DNA of 29,898 nt. Source: a virus. Shown here piece by piece: positions 29,866-29,898 of this stretch (its first letter is position 1; each line of letters begins with the position of its first letter). The position numbers and the translations under genes were made by a program. The notes beneath the pieces are model-generated. The model did no database searches. It was not told the origin of the DNA and was given only the letters and a program-made list of their open reading frames with translations. The stretch lies in the IMG/VR virus record IMGVR_UViG_3300018067_000023, positions 1 to 29,898 of that record. One strand, 5' to 3'.

Positions 29866-29898
29866 TGGCCGCCATGCTAACAACAGTCGACAATCCAT
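29865..29898 (+). CDS. Start of a conserved phage gene near the packaging genes (3' partial)
   Basis: ATG 29865 overlaps the previous stop by one base (TAATG) and follows the strong site AAGGAGGGG. Only 11 codons are in the window: MAAMLTTVDNP. The M-L-T-T-V-D-N-P start is one I associate with a small protein that precedes the terminase genes in many phages of Gram-positive bacteria, so the packaging and head genes may follow. This rests on eight residues and is therefore tentative. Confidence 0.5.
   Translation, partial: MAAMLTTVDNP

Overview
The window is a continuous stretch of a tailed double-stranded DNA phage genome. A 1,473-residue tape measure protein, a distal-tail-like protein, a ReqiPepy6 Gp37-like protein and an r1t-type holin point to a siphovirus. 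Sequence style suggests an actinobacterial host (the Rhodococcus/Arthrobacter/Streptomyces/Gordonia phage world), but the host cannot be fixed from the DNA. Base composition is moderate to low in GC, apart from one clearly GC-rich insert in a tail fibre. Every gene I accept is on the + strand, packed with 1-14 nt overlaps or short gaps. I see no integrase, repressor, tRNA gene or CRISPR array.

Layout. 1-8986 is the tail module: the end of a repeat-containing tail protein, a gp10-like tail-completion candidate, the tape measure protein, distal tail and Gp37-like proteins, a small linker protein and a fibronectin-type-III tail protein. 8995-9321 is a holin. 9325-13784 is an accessory region built from small genes and non-coding units: self-contained promoter/small-membrane-protein/terminator modules, three tandem structured small-RNA units (9776-10178), a DUF6353-like gene, a tail-assembly-chaperone-like gene far from its usual place, and several conserved unknowns. 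13789-20100 is the replication region: a second DUF6353-like gene, two conserved unknowns, a very large helicase/primase-like/family B DNA polymerase fusion and a probable ssDNA-binding protein. 20123-21914 holds a small two-helix membrane protein, an M15-type endolysin and small unknowns. 22037-22359 is another membrane-protein module. 22373-24422 is a beta-sandwich protein plus a collagen-like fibre. 24440-29865 is a recombination/transcription block: SF2 helicase, HNH homing endonuclease, two PD-(D/E)XK nucleases, and an 894-residue protein carrying the catalytic signature of multisubunit-type RNA polymerases (YonO-like). The first codons of one more gene close the window.

Two themes stand out. 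First, at least seven sites (an eighth is weaker) share one promoter architecture: TTCGC(G/A), exactly 14 nt, TATAAT or TATGAT, then GAGA. It drives small structured RNAs and single small membrane proteins, each closed by its own terminator, which looks like one regulon. Second, the phage appears to encode a single-chain two-barrel RNA polymerase with helix-turn-helix segments at both ends. Whether that enzyme reads the shared promoters is an open and testable question.
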